Numbered from the stretch's first letter, positions 10,738 to 20,764 are shown. The stretch: 64,000 nucleotides of DNA from SPDF01 sp963699825 (GCA_963699825.1 CAVOVI010000010.1:186001-250000); one strand, 5' to 3'. The notes: generated by a model not told the origin, from the letters alone. A program made the numbers and translations.

Positions 10738-12408
10738 TGCTGGCCGAACTCCGCGTCCGCGACGTCGCGACGATCGCGGATGTCACCCTCCCGCTCGGCC
10801 CCGGCCTCAACGTCCTCACCGGCGAAACCGGCGCCGGCAAGTCGATTCTCGTGGACGCGCTCGGCCTGCTGCTCGGCGGGCGCGGGCGACAGCGGCGTCG
10901 TGCGCCCCGGCGCCGGGCGCGCGGTGGTGGACGGGGCGTTCGAGGGACTCTCGCGCGCGCTGACCCGCCGGGTGGAGGCGCTCGGTGTGGACGTCGACGA
11001 GGGGCGGATCGTGATTCGTCGCGAGGTCAGCGCCGAAGGGCGTTCCCGCGCCTGGATCAACGGCAGCCCGACCACGATCGGCGTGCTCGCCTCGCTGGGG
11101 GCGCTCCTGGTGGATCTGCACGGCCAGCACGAGACCGTCTCCCTCCTCAAGCCCGACACCCAGCGCGACATTCTCGACGCCTACGCGCAGGCCGGAGCCG
11201 GAACGGGAGACCGTGGCGGCCGCGCATGCGGCGCTGGCGGAACTCCGGGCGGCAGGAAGCGGGGCTCGGCGTCACGGCTCGAGGAGGTGCGCCGCCGCGC
11301 CGATTACCTGAAGCACGTGACCGACGAGATCGCCGCCGCGCGGCTGAAGCCGGGCGAGGATGAGGCGCTGGCGCTGGAGGCCAAGCGGCTGGCCCATGCG
11401 AGTTCGCTGGAGGAGCAGGCGCGGGTCTTGTCGGAGGCGATCGACGGGGAGGACGCCGGGGCGTTGCGGTCCCTGACCGCGGCCGAGCGGGCGCTCGGGC
11501 AGCTGGAACGGGTCGACCCGGAGGTCAGCGGGTGGCGCGAACTGCTCGATGGCGCGTATGCACAGCTCTCCGAGGTGGCCCGGCTCTCGGCCGCCTATGC
11601 CGAGGAGATCGAGCGGGACCCGGCCCGGCTGGAATCGGTCGAGCGCCGCCGCGACCTGCTCTTCAGGTTGCAACAGAAGCACGGCGGGACGCTGGAAGCG
11701 GTGCTCGAGACCCACCGCGCGGCGGCCGCCGAACTGGAGTTGCTCGACACCGCGGACGCCGACCTGCGGGCGCTGGCGGCACGGCGCGGGTGCTGGCGGA
11801 GGCGGCGCGCGACGCGCCGCGGCGACGGCTCACGGAAAAGCGGACAGGACGCGGCGGGGCGACTCGGCCCGCGCGGTCGCCCGGCTCCTGCCCAAGCTGG
11901 GTTTGGCCGGTGGCAAGTTCGAGGTGGCGCTCCGCCGTTGACTGAGCCGGGGCCGGACGGCGCGGAGGGGGTGCAGTTCACCGTGCGGCTCAACGTCGGC
12001 CTCGATGCCCAGCCGATCCAGAAGGTGGCATCCGGCGGCGAGCTATCGCGGTTGATGCTCGCGCTCGAGGTGGTGGTCGCCAAGCACGACCGGATCCCCA
12101 CATTCGTGTTCGATGAAATCGACCAGGGGATCGGTGGCGAGGTGGGCGGACAGGTGGGGCAGGCGCTGGCCGACGTGGCCGGCGAGCATCAGGTGCTGGT
12201 GATCACGCACCTGCCCCAGATCGCGGTGCGGGCGGACCGGCACCTCGTGGTCTCGAAGGGGGTCGAAGGCGGCGTGGCCACCAGCAGCGTGGACACGATC
12301 CTCGGTGAGGATCGCGTCACGGAGATTGCGCGGATGCTCGGGGACCCCGACGGTGCCGCCGCCCGGCGGCACGCCGAGGAGATGCTGGGGCGGGCGCTGA
12401 AGGTCTGA
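10737..12408 (+). CDS. recN: DNA repair protein RecN, several frameshifts
   Basis: RecN is an SMC-like ATPase acting in recombinational repair of double-strand breaks. The Walker A motif TGETGAGKSILVDAL sits at residues about 28-40 and the C-terminal ABC signature and Walker B are SGGELSRLMLAL and TFVFDEIDQGIGGEVG. Between them lie the expected coiled-coil arms. Frame changes occur near nt 10885, 11200, 11253, 11275, 11785, 11860 and 11940; most fit extra bases, but the last ones could be deletions. Repaired length of about 550 residues is normal. The stop is followed after a few bases by a palindromic repeat. Confidence 0.93.
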
Positions 12409-12413
12409 CCTTA

Positions 12414-12509
12414 TTCTGTCTTGCGAGGAGGCCCCATCAGGAGCCGACGAAGCAATCTCTGATCAGACCGAGATTGCTTCTGCCACTCCGTGGCCTCGCA
12501 ATGACAGAA
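12414..12509 (+). repeat. Palindromic dispersed repeat, copy A
   Basis: An imperfect inverted repeat just after the recN stop. The outer arms are TTCTGTC-TTGCGAGG (12414-12428) and CCTCGCAATGACAGAA (12494-12509); inner arms GAAGCAATCTC (12449-12459) and GAGATTGCTTC (12470-12480) are exact complements around a short loop. A second, oppositely oriented copy lies at 40660-40762. It should fold into a long hairpin in RNA and may end transcription of recN and of the convergent gene. Elements with GTCATTGCGAGG and GAAGCAATCT cores are, from memory, frequent in many bacterial genomes. Confidence 0.85.
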
Positions 12510-12519
12510 GAGATTCCGG

Positions 12520-14082
12520 TTACTCTCCCCAGAACCGGAACGGCCACCGGAGCCCCATCCGCATCGTCCCCACCTTTGGTACGACCCCACCGCTCGCCGA
12601 CACGACCCCTTCGTAGATCCAGAACGCATCGAGCGGCACCTTGGCGCCGGTCTGCGCCGGGGCGTAGCTCAGGCCTCCGCCGACGACGGTGGCGCTTCGC
12701 TCGGTGTCGGTCGCGAGTTCGCTCGGCGCTCACGCCGGGGATGACGTCGTCGGCCGAGGCGTACTCCACGACATCCGGCGCCGCGGGACCAGTAGCGCAC
12801 GCACGCCCACGATCGCGAACCCCGGCGCCATCTGGAAATAGGGCAGGGCGCTCAGCGAGAATTCGTTGCCGGGGTCGGTGGTGACCGTGGCGAGGCGGTT
12901 CGCCCAGGGAATCGGCTGCGAGGGCAGCGTCACCCGTCGCTCACTGGTCAGGGAACGCTGGTCGTTGTAGCGTGCCGGCGAACCGCGCCCCCACCTTGCC
13001 CCCTCCGACATCCGCCACCATCGAAATCTGCAGGTCGGTCTGTCCGCCTCCGGTGGGCAGGCTCACGAAGTTGTTCGAGAGCGGCTGGTACCCGGTCGGC
13101 AGCCTGACGAGCGCCTGCGCCACGACGCCGGAGCCCGCCGGGGTGCCCGTCGCGATTCCAGCGGTCGATGATGGTATAGGAGGCGCCCAGCTCGACGTCC
13201 CCCAGCAGGAAGGAGGTGTAGTTGACGAGCGGCGACGCGACGATGGGGCCGCCGGCGCTGACCAGGTAGTTGTTGTACTGCGACGGCGTCAGGGCGTCGG
13301 CGGGGAGGGGAATCGGCTGCGTGAACGACGGGATACCGAGGGCGGCGAGATTTGATTGTGTACTGCCGACGGCGTCCGCCATCGCCTGACCGGCGGTGCT
13401 GCCCGCGAGCGGCACGAAGTCGCCCGCCGATCCCGTCACCACGAACAGCGAATCGAGTCCTGCCCAGTACGCGATGCCGGTGGCGAGCGTCGCCTCGGCC
13501 AGCAGGCTGTCGGTGGGGTTGCCGTTGTAGTAACCGGTCTGGAGCCGCAGGTCGAGGGTGTCGAGCGCGGCCTTGTAGTCGGCGAGGAAGAGGTTCACGG
13601 AATCGGCGCCCGCAGCGGTGCCGAAGACGGGATCGGCGGGGTTGAAGCCGGTGTTCGCCCCGGTACTGTCGAAGTGATAGTCCACCTGCACCTGCTGGCG
13701 CACGATGGGGACCACTCCGAAGAGGCTCAACTTGGAGGTCAGCCCGACGGTGGCGGCGAGCTGTCAGGGTGCCGACGCTGGCCTGCGCCCGCATCGTCGC
13801 GCCGCCGAGACTCATCGCGTAGCTGGAGTTCCCACTGAGGGTGGCGATCTGGGCCTGGTTGGATGCGAGTCCCGGGTAATACGAGGTGCCGAGGAGCGAG
13901 GTCGCGAACTGCGCCCGGTAGGACTCTTCCGTTCCCTGGAAGAACTGGCTGCTGGTGTTGGCGAAGTCGCCACCGATGCCGAAGCGGACGATCCCCCGCG
14001 GTGCGCCGATGGCGGGCAGTTGCGCGACGGCGGGTGTGGTCAGCAGGACCGCGAGGGCGATCCCCTGGATGCATTGCCTCAA
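12520..14082 (-). CDS. Predicted outer-membrane beta-barrel protein, function unknown, several frameshifts
   Basis: The N-terminus is a clear signal peptide (IALAVLLTTPAVAQ, cleavage after Ala-Gln or near it). The mature part is rich in Gly, Ser, Thr, Tyr and Phe with alternating hydrophobic strands such as LSLFGVVPIVRQQVQVDYHF and FSLSALPYFQMAPGFAIVG, as in barrel proteins of the outer membrane. Segments in three frames must be joined (shifts near nt 13760, 13150, 12960, 12785 and 12725) to give about 515 residues ending MGLRWPFRFWGE before TAA. It resembles 'putative transporter/porin' families of this length but I recognise no specific one. It is divergent from galK with only 26 bases between starts. 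Confidence 0.7.
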
Positions 14083-14108
14083 TCATCCTCCGGCGGTACT
14101 CTCTCGAG

Positions 14109-15258
14109 GTGTCCCGACTCTCTCCCCTGAAGCTCGCAAGTTCGCTCTTCGAGGCCTCCTTTGCCAGTCGGTCCGTGGCAGGGTCCTCGGCCCCCGGTCG
14201 CGTCAATCTGCTGGGGGAACACACCGACTACAACGGCGGTCCCGTCCTGCCATTCGCAGCGCCGAGACGGACGGTTGTGCTCGCCGGCCCGGGCGACGGG
14301 TGGCAGGCGGTCAGTACGGTCGAACGGTGCCGTGATCTCCTTCGATCCGGCAGCGGCACCCGAGGGCCGGTGGACCGACTTTCTCGGCGGCGTGATCCGG
14401 GTGCTGCAGGATGTCGGCGCCGCCCCTGCCGGCGGGCGAATCGCAGTGGCCAGCACGGTGCCGGTCGGTGCGGGCCTGTCCTCCTCGGCCGCGCTCGCCG
14501 TGGGTGCGGCCCGCTCGCTGTCGGTGCTGGCCGGCCGGCGACTCTCGAGAGAGGCACTGGCCGAGGTGGCGTACCACGCCGAGCACGACGTCGTCGGCGT
14601 CCAGTGCGGTCGAATGGATCAGATGATCTCGGCGCATGCGAGGGCGCGACATGCGCTGCTGATCGAGATGGCAACGCAAACGGCCACTCCGATTCCGCTC
14701 GACCAGCCGGTCTTGCTGATCGAGACCGGCGTGGCGCACACGCTGGCCGAGAGCGAGTACAATCGTCGCCGCGCGGAATGTGGCGCGGCGCTGGCCGCGT
14801 GCCAGGGGGCAGGGGTCGAAGCCCCGGAGTTGGCGGCGGTGCCGCAAGCGGACCTGGTGCGACTCGAGACGCGGATGCCTCCGGTCCTCTTCCGACGCCT
14901 GCGCCACGTGGTGACGGAGACGGCGCGAACACGCGCCGCGGCGGCCGCGCTTTCTGCCGGCGACTTCGAGGAACTTGGCCGACTCCTGGTCGAGGGGCAC
15001 CGCTCGATTCGGGACGACTTCGAGTCGAGTTGCGGGGAGGCCGATCGCCTGGTGGAGAGCGGACTGCGCCACGGCGCCTGGGGGGCACGGCTGACCGGGG
15101 CAGGGTGGGGTGGGACGGTGCTGATGATGGCGCCCGGGGAGCGGATGGACGCCTTGGCGAAGGCCGTGGCGGCAGACTACCTACGCGAAGTCGGCCGGGA
15201 GCCGAGGATCTGGAAGGCGCGGGCGTCCGGCGGGGTCCGGGGCGAGCGCCCCGTGTAG
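14109..15258 (+). CDS. galK: Galactokinase, one frameshift
   Basis: A GHMP-superfamily kinase that makes galactose-1-phosphate from galactose and ATP. It shows the galactokinase signature GRVNLLGEHTDYNGG, the ATP-binding PVGAGLSSSAALAVGAA and the C-terminal GARLTGAGWGGTVLMM. One extra base near nt 14322 separates the first 70 residues from the rest; repaired length is about 382, the family norm. The start is a GTG at 14109, chosen because it leaves a normal short leader before the substrate motif. No other Leloir genes lie nearby. Confidence 0.9.
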
Positions 15259-15293
15259 CCCTCCGCCGCGTGCGGTGATATTCTCCACCACCC

Positions 15294-15379
15294 GCCCGGG
15301 TGGCGAAACTGGCAGACGCATGGGACTTAAAATCCCAAGGGGAGCAATCCCCATGTGGGTTCGATCCCCACCCCGGGCA
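15294..15379 (+). tRNA. tRNA-Leu, anticodon UAA
   Basis: A class II tRNA of 86 bases. The acceptor stem GCCCGGG (15294-15300) pairs with CCCGGGC (15372-15378) and the discriminator is A. The anticodon stem TGGGA/TCCCA encloses the loop CTTAAAA, giving anticodon TAA. A long variable arm (GGGGAGCAATCCCC) and the T arm GTGGG-TTCGATC-CCCAC follow. The CCA end is not encoded. It reads codon UUA, rare in such a GC-rich genome. Confidence 0.97.
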
Positions 15380-15413
15380 TGGACGAATCGTCTTCCGTAT
15401 TTCCTCGACGTCC

Positions 15414-18335
15414 CTAGTTCGAGTTCCCGCACGCACTGTCCGCACCCGGACATCCGATCGCCTCGAGCTGATTGAGCGTAGCCTGCGCCTCATCGACGAG
15501 GTGCCGGTGCGCCGGCACCGGCATGTCGTACCGGCGCAGGAACTGTCGATAGTGAATCTGGGCGAGTTCGGCCTGGCCGTTCGCCGCCTCCAGGCGTGCC
15601 CGCTCAAGATCAACGAGTCCCGTCATGACCACGCGTGCTTGTTCCAGCGCGCTCCCTGGTGGAGTTGCTTCCGCCCAGCGCAGCTGGCGCAGTGCGCCGA
15701 CGGTATCCCCGCTCGCCGCCAATCCGCGACTCAGCACCATGCGGTTGACGGCGGTCAGGTAGGGCTGACGCGAGGCCGCAAATGCGTACGGGTGCTCGAG
15801 GCCCCGATCCGCTTCGAGCGAGGCCATCGACTTGACCGCCGCCGCATGCGCGCCTGCCATCTCGAGGGCGAGCGCCGCGAGCGAGCGATCCAGCCATCCC
15901 GCCGTCGGTGCAGCGCCAGTTCGAACTCTCCGCCGGGCGGCCTCGAGCCCCTGCGCATCGCCTTGCACTGCGGCGAGCACACCATCCAGCCACGCGACTT
16001 CCGACCTGGACCCCTCGGAGAGATCAGACAGGAGCGACCTGAGTGCGGAGCGCCGCTGCACCGCCTCGGTTGGTGGGAGCGCCCCAACCCACGTCGCGAT
16101 CACCGCGAGTCGATACCGGAACGAGTAGGCGATTGGGCCCGGCGATGTCGCCGCATACTCATCGGCGGTCGCGAGCGCCGAGTCCCAGGCGCCGCGCGTG
16201 GCCCACGCAAGGGCGATGCCGCGCGCTTGACCATCGGCCAGGGGCGGGGTGGGTGACATCGCCCGGACTTTCCGGCCGAATTCGATCTGGGCGTTCGGCC
16301 AACCGTATCGCAGGGGCAGGATGTCGAAGATCGCGGTCGGGATCGGTCCCCGATAGGCGACCAACACGGCAGCATTGCTGTCGGCAAGCGGTCCCTGCTG
16401 CTGACCGCTCGCCCTCGCCAGCGCGTTGAGCCACCGGGCGTTGAGCATCTGGTCGAACCCATCATCGCGGATCGGCCTCGCGTGGTTGTGGAGGCGTGTG
16501 AGCGCCGACAGGGCCCGATCCGCCGTGACCGTGTCCCGGTCAAGGAGACTGAGTTCGAAGATGTGCTCCCACGCATTGCTGAAGCCGGGGTTGAGCAGGA
16601 CGCTCTGTTCGAGCGCAGCACGCGCTTCGGTTCGGGTCCAGCCGTAGAGTGGGCCCCAGTGGACCAGGAAGTCGGCATAGTCGAACCAGACGCTCCAGGA
16701 TCTGGGGTACTGACCCGTCAATTCGGCAAAGCGGCGGCCGCGGGCCTCGAGCGACCTGATGAGGCGGGCCTCGAAGAGCGACCGGACCGGCTCGGGGAGT
16801 TCCTCGCGATGTGCCGCGAGCGTGGCCATCGCGGCGCTGTCAGGGCGTGCACCGATCCACTCCCCGACGTAGATCGATCGCCAGTAGGCATACCAAAATG
16901 TGCCGTCCGCCTCGATGGCTCGGCGATAGTGTTCGCGAGCCTCGATACTCCGCGTGTCCGCCAGCGCCAGTTCGCCATCCAGGAATGCGCGCAGGGCCGG
17001 CAACGATTGGGTCGTCAGCGTGGGGGCTTCAGACCCGTGCGGCGCGTTCGCGGCCCACACTTGCTTGGCGAGCTGCAGTGTGATGCTGTCGGCGAATGCG
17101 CCGATGTCGTCGCCGGTCGTCGAAATCGACACGCGCGCGAGCGGGGTGCGGCGTCCGACCGCATAGAGCGCCGCGTCGACCCGAAGTCGCTCGCCTTGCT
17201 GGACCAGGCTCCCCTCCAGGACCCGGGAGGCGCCGCTGGATCGCAGGCTCCTGGAGAGCTCGCCCGACGTGCCACGGGCGGAAAGCGCGTCCACGTGGGC
17301 CAGGACAGCGATTGGGTCCATGACCTCGATGCCGGCGATGCCATCGAGGCGCGCACCCACAAGCACCATCAAGTCTCGGCCGAGGCGGACAAGCGCGGTG
17401 TCCCCGGTGCTCGGCACGAACGGCAACACTGCCAGGGCAGTCCCCGTCGGGAGTGGGTGCGTCCGAAGCCGGTTGCGCAGGGCGATCGCGCCGAAGACAA
17501 CCCCCACGACCGCGGCCACCGCGAGCCCCACCCACCAGATGCGCCGGCGGGCGCGCGGTGCGCCGCGTGTTGGCGTGGCTGGCGCCGCGTCCTCCGCGGG
17601 TCGGAGGGGACGGGGGACCAGTAGCGCATCGTCGACCCGCGCGGTGCGGGCGCGGAACGCGCTGAGCAGGGACAGGGTCTCGGCATCGGGTTCCACCCCG
17701 TACTCGCGGTCGAGTCGGGCCGCGAATTCCTCATACACTCGCATGGCTCCGGCTCGATCCCCTTGCTGGTCGAGCAGTTCGAAGAGGTGGCGCACAGCCG
17801 GCTCGTCGTCGGGGTCGAGGACGATGGCGCGCCGAGCCGCCTCGACCGCCCCCGCGATGTCGCCACTCGCCGCCCGCGCCTCCGCCGCGTGCCGCGCGGC
17901 GCGAGCCGCCAGTCGCTTCAGGCGGCTCCGCTCACCCTCAAGCCATTCCTCGAACGATGGGGCGCTCCCCAAATAGAAGCCCGGAAGCAAGTCGCCCCCG
18001 TAGAGGCGGATCGCCTCCTCCCAGTCCTCCCGATCGCTGGCCCGCGCGAAGTCGACGGCGTCACAGCGGAGCCGATCGGTGGCGAATCCCAGTTCTTCAT
18101 CGCCTCGGTTGATCAGCACCCCGTCGCCGAGGGCATGCCGCACATGATGCACAGCCTTGTTGAGTGCATTCCTCGCTCCGGCGTCGTCGAGGTCGGGCCA
18201 GAGATGGGAGAGGAGGAGGTCACGGCGGACGAATCCACCCGGTGCGGCCAGGGCCACATAGGCCACGAGCGCCAGGCGCTTGGGCTGCACCAGGATGGCA
18301 GGTATCGAACCTCCCACGGGGGAATGCAACTCCAC
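15414..18335 (-). CDS. BTAD-domain transcriptional regulator with membrane span and TPR-like C-terminus
   Basis: A 973-residue intact protein. Residues about 1-90 form an OmpR/SARP-type winged helix (PKRLALVAYVALA, HLWPDLDDAGARNALNKAVHHVR); about 95-240 a bacterial transcriptional activator domain with helical repeats (RAIVLDPDDEPAVRHLFELL); about 268-290 a single membrane helix; about 300-430 an ALAVLPF-type domain with VLEGSLVQQGERLRVDA; the rest TPR-like helices. Such proteins are numerous in Gemmatimonadota. The only usable start is GTG at 18335, which cuts the first strand of the winged helix (the upstream in-frame codons read IHLRILGG), so the true start may be hidden by an indel or be non-standard. 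It is divergent from the cupredoxin gene and may regulate it. Confidence 0.88.
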   Translation of the reverse strand: MELHSPVGGSIPAILVQPKRLALVAYVALAAPGGFVRRDLLLSHLWPDLDDAGARNALNKAVHHVRHALGDGVLINRGDEELGFATDRLRCDAVDFARASDREDWEEAIRLYGGDLLPGFYLGSAPSFEEWLEGERSRLKRLAARAARHAAEARAASGDIAGAVEAARRAIVLDPDDEPAVRHLFELLDQQGDRAGAMRVYEEFAARLDREYGVEPDAETLSLLSAFRARTARVDDALLVPRPLRPAEDAAPATPTRGAPRARRRIWWVGLAVAAVVGVVFGAIALRNRLRTHPLPTGTALAVLPFVPSTGDTALVRLGRDLMVLVGARLDGIAGIEVMDPIAVLAHVDALSARGTSGELSRSLRSSGASRVLEGSLVQQGERLRVDAALYAVGRRTPLARVSISTTGDDIGAFADSITLQLAKQVWAANAPHGSEAPTLTTQSLPALRAFLDGELALADTRSIEAREHYRRAIEADGTFWYAYWRSIYVGEWIGARPDSAAMATLAAHREELPEPVRSLFEARLIRSLEARGRRFAELTGQYPRSWSVWFDYADFLVHWGPLYGWTRTEARAALEQSVLLNPGFSNAWEHIFELSLLDRDTVTADRALSALTRLHNHARPIRDDGFDQMLNARWLNALARASGQQQGPLADSNAAVLVAYRGPIPTAIFDILPLRYGWPNAQIEFGRKVRAMSPTPPLADGQARGIALAWATRGAWDSALATADEYAATSPGPIAYSFRYRLAVIATWVGALPPTEAVQRRSALRSLLSDLSEGSRSEVAWLDGVLAAVQGDAQGLEAARRRVRTGAAPTAGWLDRSLAALALEMAGAHAAAVKSMASLEADRGLEHPYAFAASRQPYLTAVNRMVLSRGLAASGDTVGALRQLRWAEATPPGSALEQARVVMTGLVDLERARLEAANGQAELAQIHYRQFLRRYDMPVPAHRHLVDEAQATLNQLEAIGCPGADSACGNSN

Positions 18336-18511
18336 CCCACCCAGAATGCGGAGGTGGATCGGTGTGAGGCCTGCGCGGGTGCCGGGAGCAGAATCTTTGA
18401 CGGAAGCCTCAGGGAAGCCGGGGGGAATCGGTGGGCCCTACTATGGCGGAGTATAGCGCTTCCGGAAGGGCCGGCAAGCGCACCATCGCCCGACCCTGTC
18501 TCGAGGTACAC

Positions 18512-18901
18512 ATGCGCTTCGCCAGCCGCTCCACAGGAGTCCTCTTCCTCGCCCTGTCCGCCTTCGCCTGCGGCGGGGAGGACAGCCAGGCCCCCGCTCC
18601 ACCACCCCCCGCGCCAGTAGGGAAGATCACCCTCGCCAATTTCAGCTTCCGAAGCGACCGGAACGGTAGCTCGAATCCCGCCGTGGACACCGTGCCGGCC
18701 GGAACGACCGTGACCTGGAAGTGGGGTAGCACCGGCACGACTCCGCATACGGTTCAATCCAAGAGCACGCCTGGCTTCGTCAGCAGCGCCGAGCTGGTCG
18801 GATTTGGTTCGACCGTCAACGTCACATTCCCGACCGCCGGAACCTTCCAGTACGACTGCGCGCTGCACCCGGGCATGACCGGTCGGATTGTCGTCCAGTA
18901 G
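18512..18901 (+). CDS. Plastocyanin-like cupredoxin lipoprotein
   Basis: A 129-residue protein. The N-terminus is a signal peptide ending in SAFAC-GGED, so it is probably a lipoprotein anchored by Cys. After a proline-rich linker comes a single cupredoxin fold with the type I copper ligands His in TTPHTV and Cys, His and Met in YDCALHPGM. It would carry electrons in the periplasm. The ATG at 18512 is chosen because it starts the signal peptide exactly. The next gene, a di-haem protein, starts three bases after the stop, suggesting a redox pair. Confidence 0.88.
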   Translation: MRFASRSTGVLFLALSAFACGGEDSQAPAPPPPAPVGKITLANFSFRSDRNGSSNPAVDTVPAGTTVTWKWGSTGTTPHTVQSKSTPGFVSSAELVGFGSTVNVTFPTAGTFQYDCALHPGMTGRIVVQ

Positions 18902-18904
18902 CCG

Positions 18905-20281
18905 ATGGTAGCCCGTCCCACGTCGCTTCGAGCGTGGCCCGGCCTCCTCACCGCAGGCGCCGTTGTGGTGCTCGTCGGTTGTGGAGACACCGCAGGCCCT
19001 TCTCCGCGGCTCGGGGTCGACCTCCAACTGCGTGGACTGCTCGACGAGGCAGCGGTGGCGCCACTCGACCTCGCCCCGGCGCCGGAATCCGCGCTGGTCA
19101 CTCTCGGTCGCGCCCTGATGTTCGACCGCATCCTGAGCGGCAATCGCGACGTCTCGTGTGCCACCTGCCATCATCCGGCCCGCAACACCGGAGACGGGTT
19201 GCCGTTCTCGATTGGAACCGGTGGCACGGGCGCCGGGGCCGCACGGCAACTCGGCACCGGCCGCGCCTTCGTGGCGCGGAACTCTCCCGACCTGTTCAAC
19301 CGGGGGGACCCCCGCTTCACCAGCATGTTCTGGGATGGCAGGGTGGAGGACAGCGCCGGTAGCGTCCGCACCCCTGCAGGGGCACTGCTCCCGCCAGGAG
19401 TCGCGGGGGCGCTGGCGGCGCAGGCCATGTTCCCGGTGCAGGACCGGACCGAGATGCGCGGCGAGGTCGGCGACCTCGATGTCTTCGGCGCGCCGAACGA
19501 GCTCGCGCTCCTCGCCGACGGCGATGCGCCCACCATCTGGGCGGCGCTGATGGACCGGGTGCTCGGGATTCCGGAGTACGTGGTGCTCTTCGCCGCGGCC
19601 TATCCGGACGTGCCTGTTGACTCACTGGGCTTCCAGCATGCCGCGAATGCGATCGCCGCCTTTGAGCGCGCGACGTGGAGCTCGAACCAATCCCCGTTCG
19701 ACTTGTACCTGGAGGGGGACGACAACGCGATGCCCGTAGCGGCCCGCCGGGGCGGTCTCCTGTTCTACGGTCGTGCGAACTGCGCGGGCTGCCACAGCGG
19801 CAACCTGCTGACCGATCAGAGCTTTGCGAATATCGGGGTCCCGCAAGTCGGGCCGGGAAAGAGGGCGGAGCCGCCTCGCGACCTTGGGCGGGCCGAGGTC
19901 ACGTCCGCACCCGCCGACCGCTACGCGTTTCGAACTCCCTCGCTCCGCAACACGGCGATCAGCGGCCCGTGGATGCACGACGGCGCCTACGCGACGCTCG
20001 AAGCGGCCGTGCGGCACTACCAGGACGTCCCGGCTTCGCTGGCGGCCTACGATTCGAGCCAGCTGCCGGTGGCCTTCCGAGGAATGGTCGTGATCGATCC
20101 GGCGATGACGGCGGAAATGATCGCGAATCTCGATGCACGCCTCATGGTCCAGCTCGGTCTCAGCGATGCTGAGGTGGCTGACCTCCTCGCATTTCTCAAC
20201 GCCCTCACCGACCCCTCAGTAATCCAGCGCCTCTCCGACGTGCCGACCTCCGTGCCGAGTGGGTTGTCGATCGACCCCTGA
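18905..20281 (+). CDS. Di-haem cytochrome c peroxidase/MauG-family lipoprotein
   Basis: A 458-residue exported protein with signal peptide and lipobox VVVLVGC. Two haem c attachment motifs are present, CATCH (about residue 86) and CAGCH (about residue 296), with conserved RNSPDLFNRG and FRTPSLRNTAISGPWMHDGAYATLEAAVRHY, typical of bacterial CCP/MauG proteins. The family reduces H2O2 or oxidises protein side chains using an outside electron donor. The adjoining cupredoxin is a natural candidate donor. Which of the two activities applies is not decidable here. Confidence 0.88.
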   Translation: MVARPTSLRAWPGLLTAGAVVVLVGCGDTAGPSPRLGVDLQLRGLLDEAAVAPLDLAPAPESALVTLGRALMFDRILSGNRDVSCATCHHPARNTGDGLPFSIGTGGTGAGAARQLGTGRAFVARNSPDLFNRGDPRFTSMFWDGRVEDSAGSVRTPAGALLPPGVAGALAAQAMFPVQDRTEMRGEVGDLDVFGAPNELALLADGDAPTIWAALMDRVLGIPEYVVLFAAAYPDVPVDSLGFQHAANAIAAFERATWSSNQSPFDLYLEGDDNAMPVAARRGGLLFYGRANCAGCHSGNLLTDQSFANIGVPQVGPGKRAEPPRDLGRAEVTSAPADRYAFRTPSLRNTAISGPWMHDGAYATLEAAVRHYQDVPASLAAYDSSQLPVAFRGMVVIDPAMTAEMIANLDARLMVQLGLSDAEVADLLAFLNALTDPSVIQRLSDVPTSVPSGLSIDP

Positions 20282-20348
20282 CACCCCGCCCAAGCATCAT
20301 CCGTACGGAAATCATCGAGAATTGAACTCCCCGCGAACAGGACCAACG

Positions 20349-20753
20349 ATGTCTCCTTCCGCCGTTCGCGCGAGCGTGCTGCTCCGCGCCACCCTCGGTC
20401 TCCTCCTAACCACCCACGGCGTCTACCGGATCTTTGACGGCGGTGTCACCGGCTTCGGCGGCTTTCTCGGCTCCGAGCATATCCCCTTTGGCGTCGCCGT
20501 GGCCTGGCTCATTACCATCGTCGAGGTGGTCGGCGGTCCTGCCCTGATCCTCGGCGTACTGGTCCGACCCCTCTGCGCCTGGTTTGCGCTCCAGCTGTTC
20601 GCCGGCATCATCCTGGTGCATGCGCGGGACGGCTGGTTCGTGGTTGGCGGCGGGCGCAATGGCATGGAATACTCCGTGCTGCTGATCGTCGCACTGATTG
20701 CGACCGCCCTGCTGCACCTGGCCGCCCAAGAATCGGAAGGGCCCACCGGATAA
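20349..20753 (+). CDS. DoxX-family membrane protein
   Basis: A 134-residue protein with four predicted membrane helices and the DoxX pattern: RATLGLLLTTHGVYRI at the start, FGVAVAWLITIVEVVGGPALILG in the middle and an acidic/histidine pair near HARDGWFVV. Related proteins are linked with quinone or thiosulfate oxidation and redox stress, but no firm role is known for most. The ATG at 20349 is preceded by a weak AGGACC. It lies 67 bases after the di-haem gene and may belong with it. Confidence 0.8.
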   Translation: MSPSAVRASVLLRATLGLLLTTHGVYRIFDGGVTGFGGFLGSEHIPFGVAVAWLITIVEVVGGPALILGVLVRPLCAWFALQLFAGIILVHARDGWFVVGGGRNGMEYSVLLIVALIATALLHLAAQESEGPTG

Positions 20754-20764
20754 GCGATGGGCCC
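20739..20764. terminator. Possible bidirectional hairpin between convergent genes
   Basis: GGGCCCA (20739-20745) pairs with TGGGCCC (20758-20764) around a 12-base loop at the converging ends of the DoxX and pilin genes. There is no T run, so a terminator role is only suggested by position. Confidence 0.3.

Noticed and set aside
15294..15480. Open frames running across the tRNA-Leu gene
   Set aside because: The tRNA folds perfectly and the frames are chance products of its sequence.
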